A stretch of 7,924 nt of DNA, from positions 1 to 7,924 of the forward strand of contig PMIG01000012.1 in the NCBI GenBank assembly GCA_003157055.1, read 5' to 3'. The first letter of the stretch is position 1. Each line of letters opens with the position of its first letter. Under the pieces are notes generated by a model. That model ran no database searches, had not been told where the DNA came from, and saw only the letters and a program-made list of their open reading frames with translations. Source of the stretch: Bacteroidales bacterium (lineage in GTDB: Bacteria; Bacteroidota; Bacteroidia; Bacteroidales; VadinHA17). Shown piece by piece: positions 7,385 to 7,924 of the stretch. A program made the translations under genes and the position numbers.

Positions 7385-7553
7385 AGGATATTTCTACGTG
7401 TTATAATTTTTAAAAAACTGTGACAAAAGTATTTATTAGGGATTCTTTATCGATTAAACTTAACAATATTTAACATCTGTTGATTTTTGCCTTTACTTTC
7501 TTAAGACATCTGTTCCGTTCCTTTTATTCCTTAATCTGGAAAAAATGAAAAAA
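7385..7553. other. Intergenic region between the glmM-like gene and the efflux operon
   Basis: An AT-rich gap of 169 bases with no credible gene on either strand. It holds the candidate promoter for the efflux operon. I see no stem followed by a T-tract after the glmM-like stop codon on the minus strand; the best is a four-base TTCC/GGAA stem. Readthrough from glmM into the operon therefore cannot be excluded. A nine-base direct repeat (ACATCTGTT on the plus strand, at 7473-7481 and 7506-7514) is present but may be chance. Confidence 0.7.
7424..7431 (-). promoter_or_regulatory. Candidate promoter -7 box for the efflux operon
   Basis: The minus strand carries TACTTTTG, which fits the Bacteroidota -7 consensus TAnnTTTG, 39 bases upstream of the adaptor start codon. 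This would give a leader of about 30-35 nt. No clear TTG stands at the -33 position, so the support is partial. It is the only full match to the -7 pattern on this strand in the gap. Confidence 0.45.
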
Positions 7554-7924
7554 TTAATGTTTTGTAACTATTTTAATAATCTGGTCTGCTAGATCTTTAG
7601 CTTCCTTAATTGTCCTGCCCTCTGCATAAACACGTATAATAGGCTCTGTATTAGATTTACGCACCTGGACCCATCTGTCAGGAAGGTCGATCTTTATCCC
7701 GTCCCTCTCATCAATTTCATAATCATGGAATTCATTCCTGATATCATTCAAAATTGATGTGAAGTCCGTTCCCTTCCCAATCTCAACTCTTTTCTTGGTA
7801 ATGACATATTCGGGAAATCTTCTGCGTAATAAAGAGCATTTCATGCCCGACTTTACGAAATAGGTCAGGAACAAGGCAATGCCAGCCAGGGCATCACGCC
7901 CATAATGCAGAGCAGGATAAATAA
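7554..7924 (-). CDS. glmM: Phosphoglucosamine mutase / phosphohexomutase, C-terminal part (5' end cut by the window edge)
   Basis: Alpha-D-phosphohexomutase superfamily enzyme. GlmM turns glucosamine-6-phosphate into glucosamine-1-phosphate for UDP-GlcNAc, peptidoglycan and LPS synthesis in the cytoplasm. Only the last 123 codons lie in the window. The frame stays open to the right edge, so the TTG at 7874 and similar codons are internal and not starts. The visible part begins IYPALHYGRDALAGIALFLT, which matches the end of domain 3 (HYGRDA is typical of Bacteroidota members), and continues into domain 4. The phosphate-binding loop of domain 4 is RKSNTEPIIRVYAEG, about 32 residues before the stop. 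It has Asn where many relatives have Gly (SGTEP), a variant I recall as usual in this phylum. The catalytic serine and metal-binding loops lie outside the window, so substrate choice between GlmM, phosphomannomutase and phosphoglucomutase is inferred. Separated by 169 bases from the efflux operon. Confidence 0.85.
   Translation of the reverse strand, partial: IYPALHYGRDALAGIALFLTYFVKSGMKCSLLRRRFPEYVITKKRVEIGKGTDFTSILNDIRNEFHDYEIDERDGIKIDLPDRWVQVRKSNTEPIIRVYAEGRTIKEAKDLADQIIKIVTKH

Noticed and set aside
7407..7416. TTTTTAAAAA palindrome in the leader of the adaptor gene
   Set aside because: It is a pure A/T run expected by chance in this AT-rich gap; too weak for a terminator or a convincing operator.
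7473..7514. Nine-base direct repeat ACATCTGTT with a 33-base period, considered as a regulator site
   Set aside because: The period is about three helix turns, but a single nine-base match in 169 AT-rich bases is not far from chance, and neither copy is palindromic.
7554..7874. Short separate gene starting at TTG 7874
   Set aside because: The same frame continues upstream to the window edge with conserved phosphohexomutase sequence (HYGRDALAGIA), so this is an internal codon of a cut gene.

Overview
The window comes from a Bacteroidota (Bacteroidetes) genome. I infer this from the fused SecD-SecF protein, the moderate-to-low GC content with very AT-rich intergenic DNA, candidate promoter -7 boxes of the TAnnTTTG type, and protein sequences that read like this phylum. 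The genus cannot be given from the sequence alone. Every gene lies on the minus strand, so the order of transcription runs from high to low coordinates.

Layout in transcription order: (1) the 3' part of a phosphoglucosamine/phosphohexomutase gene (glmM-like), cut by the right edge; (2) a 169-bp gap holding a candidate promoter; (3) a three-gene efflux operon, consisting of a MacA/HlyD-type periplasmic adaptor with an unusual Gly/Met/Gln/Asn-rich tail, a MacB/FtsX-type ABC permease without its own ATPase domain, and a TolC-family outer-membrane channel; (4) a strong Rho-independent terminator directly followed by a promoter-like box; (5) secDF, cut by the left edge about 100 codons before its expected end.

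The three middle genes should build a pump spanning the envelope. The permease sits in the inner membrane, the adaptor bridges the periplasm, and the TolC-like protein forms the outer-membrane exit. The permease needs a separate ATP-binding subunit, and none is encoded in this operon, which is closed by a terminator on one side and glmM on the other. The flanking genes are core housekeeping: cell-wall amino-sugar synthesis and Sec-dependent protein export.

I found no RNA gene, CRISPR array, insertion sequence, prophage or clearly new system. The items most worth a second look are the missing ATPase, the adaptor's low-complexity tail with a 27-bp tandem repeat, the glycine-rich loop in the partner permease, and the compact terminator/promoter junction before secDF.
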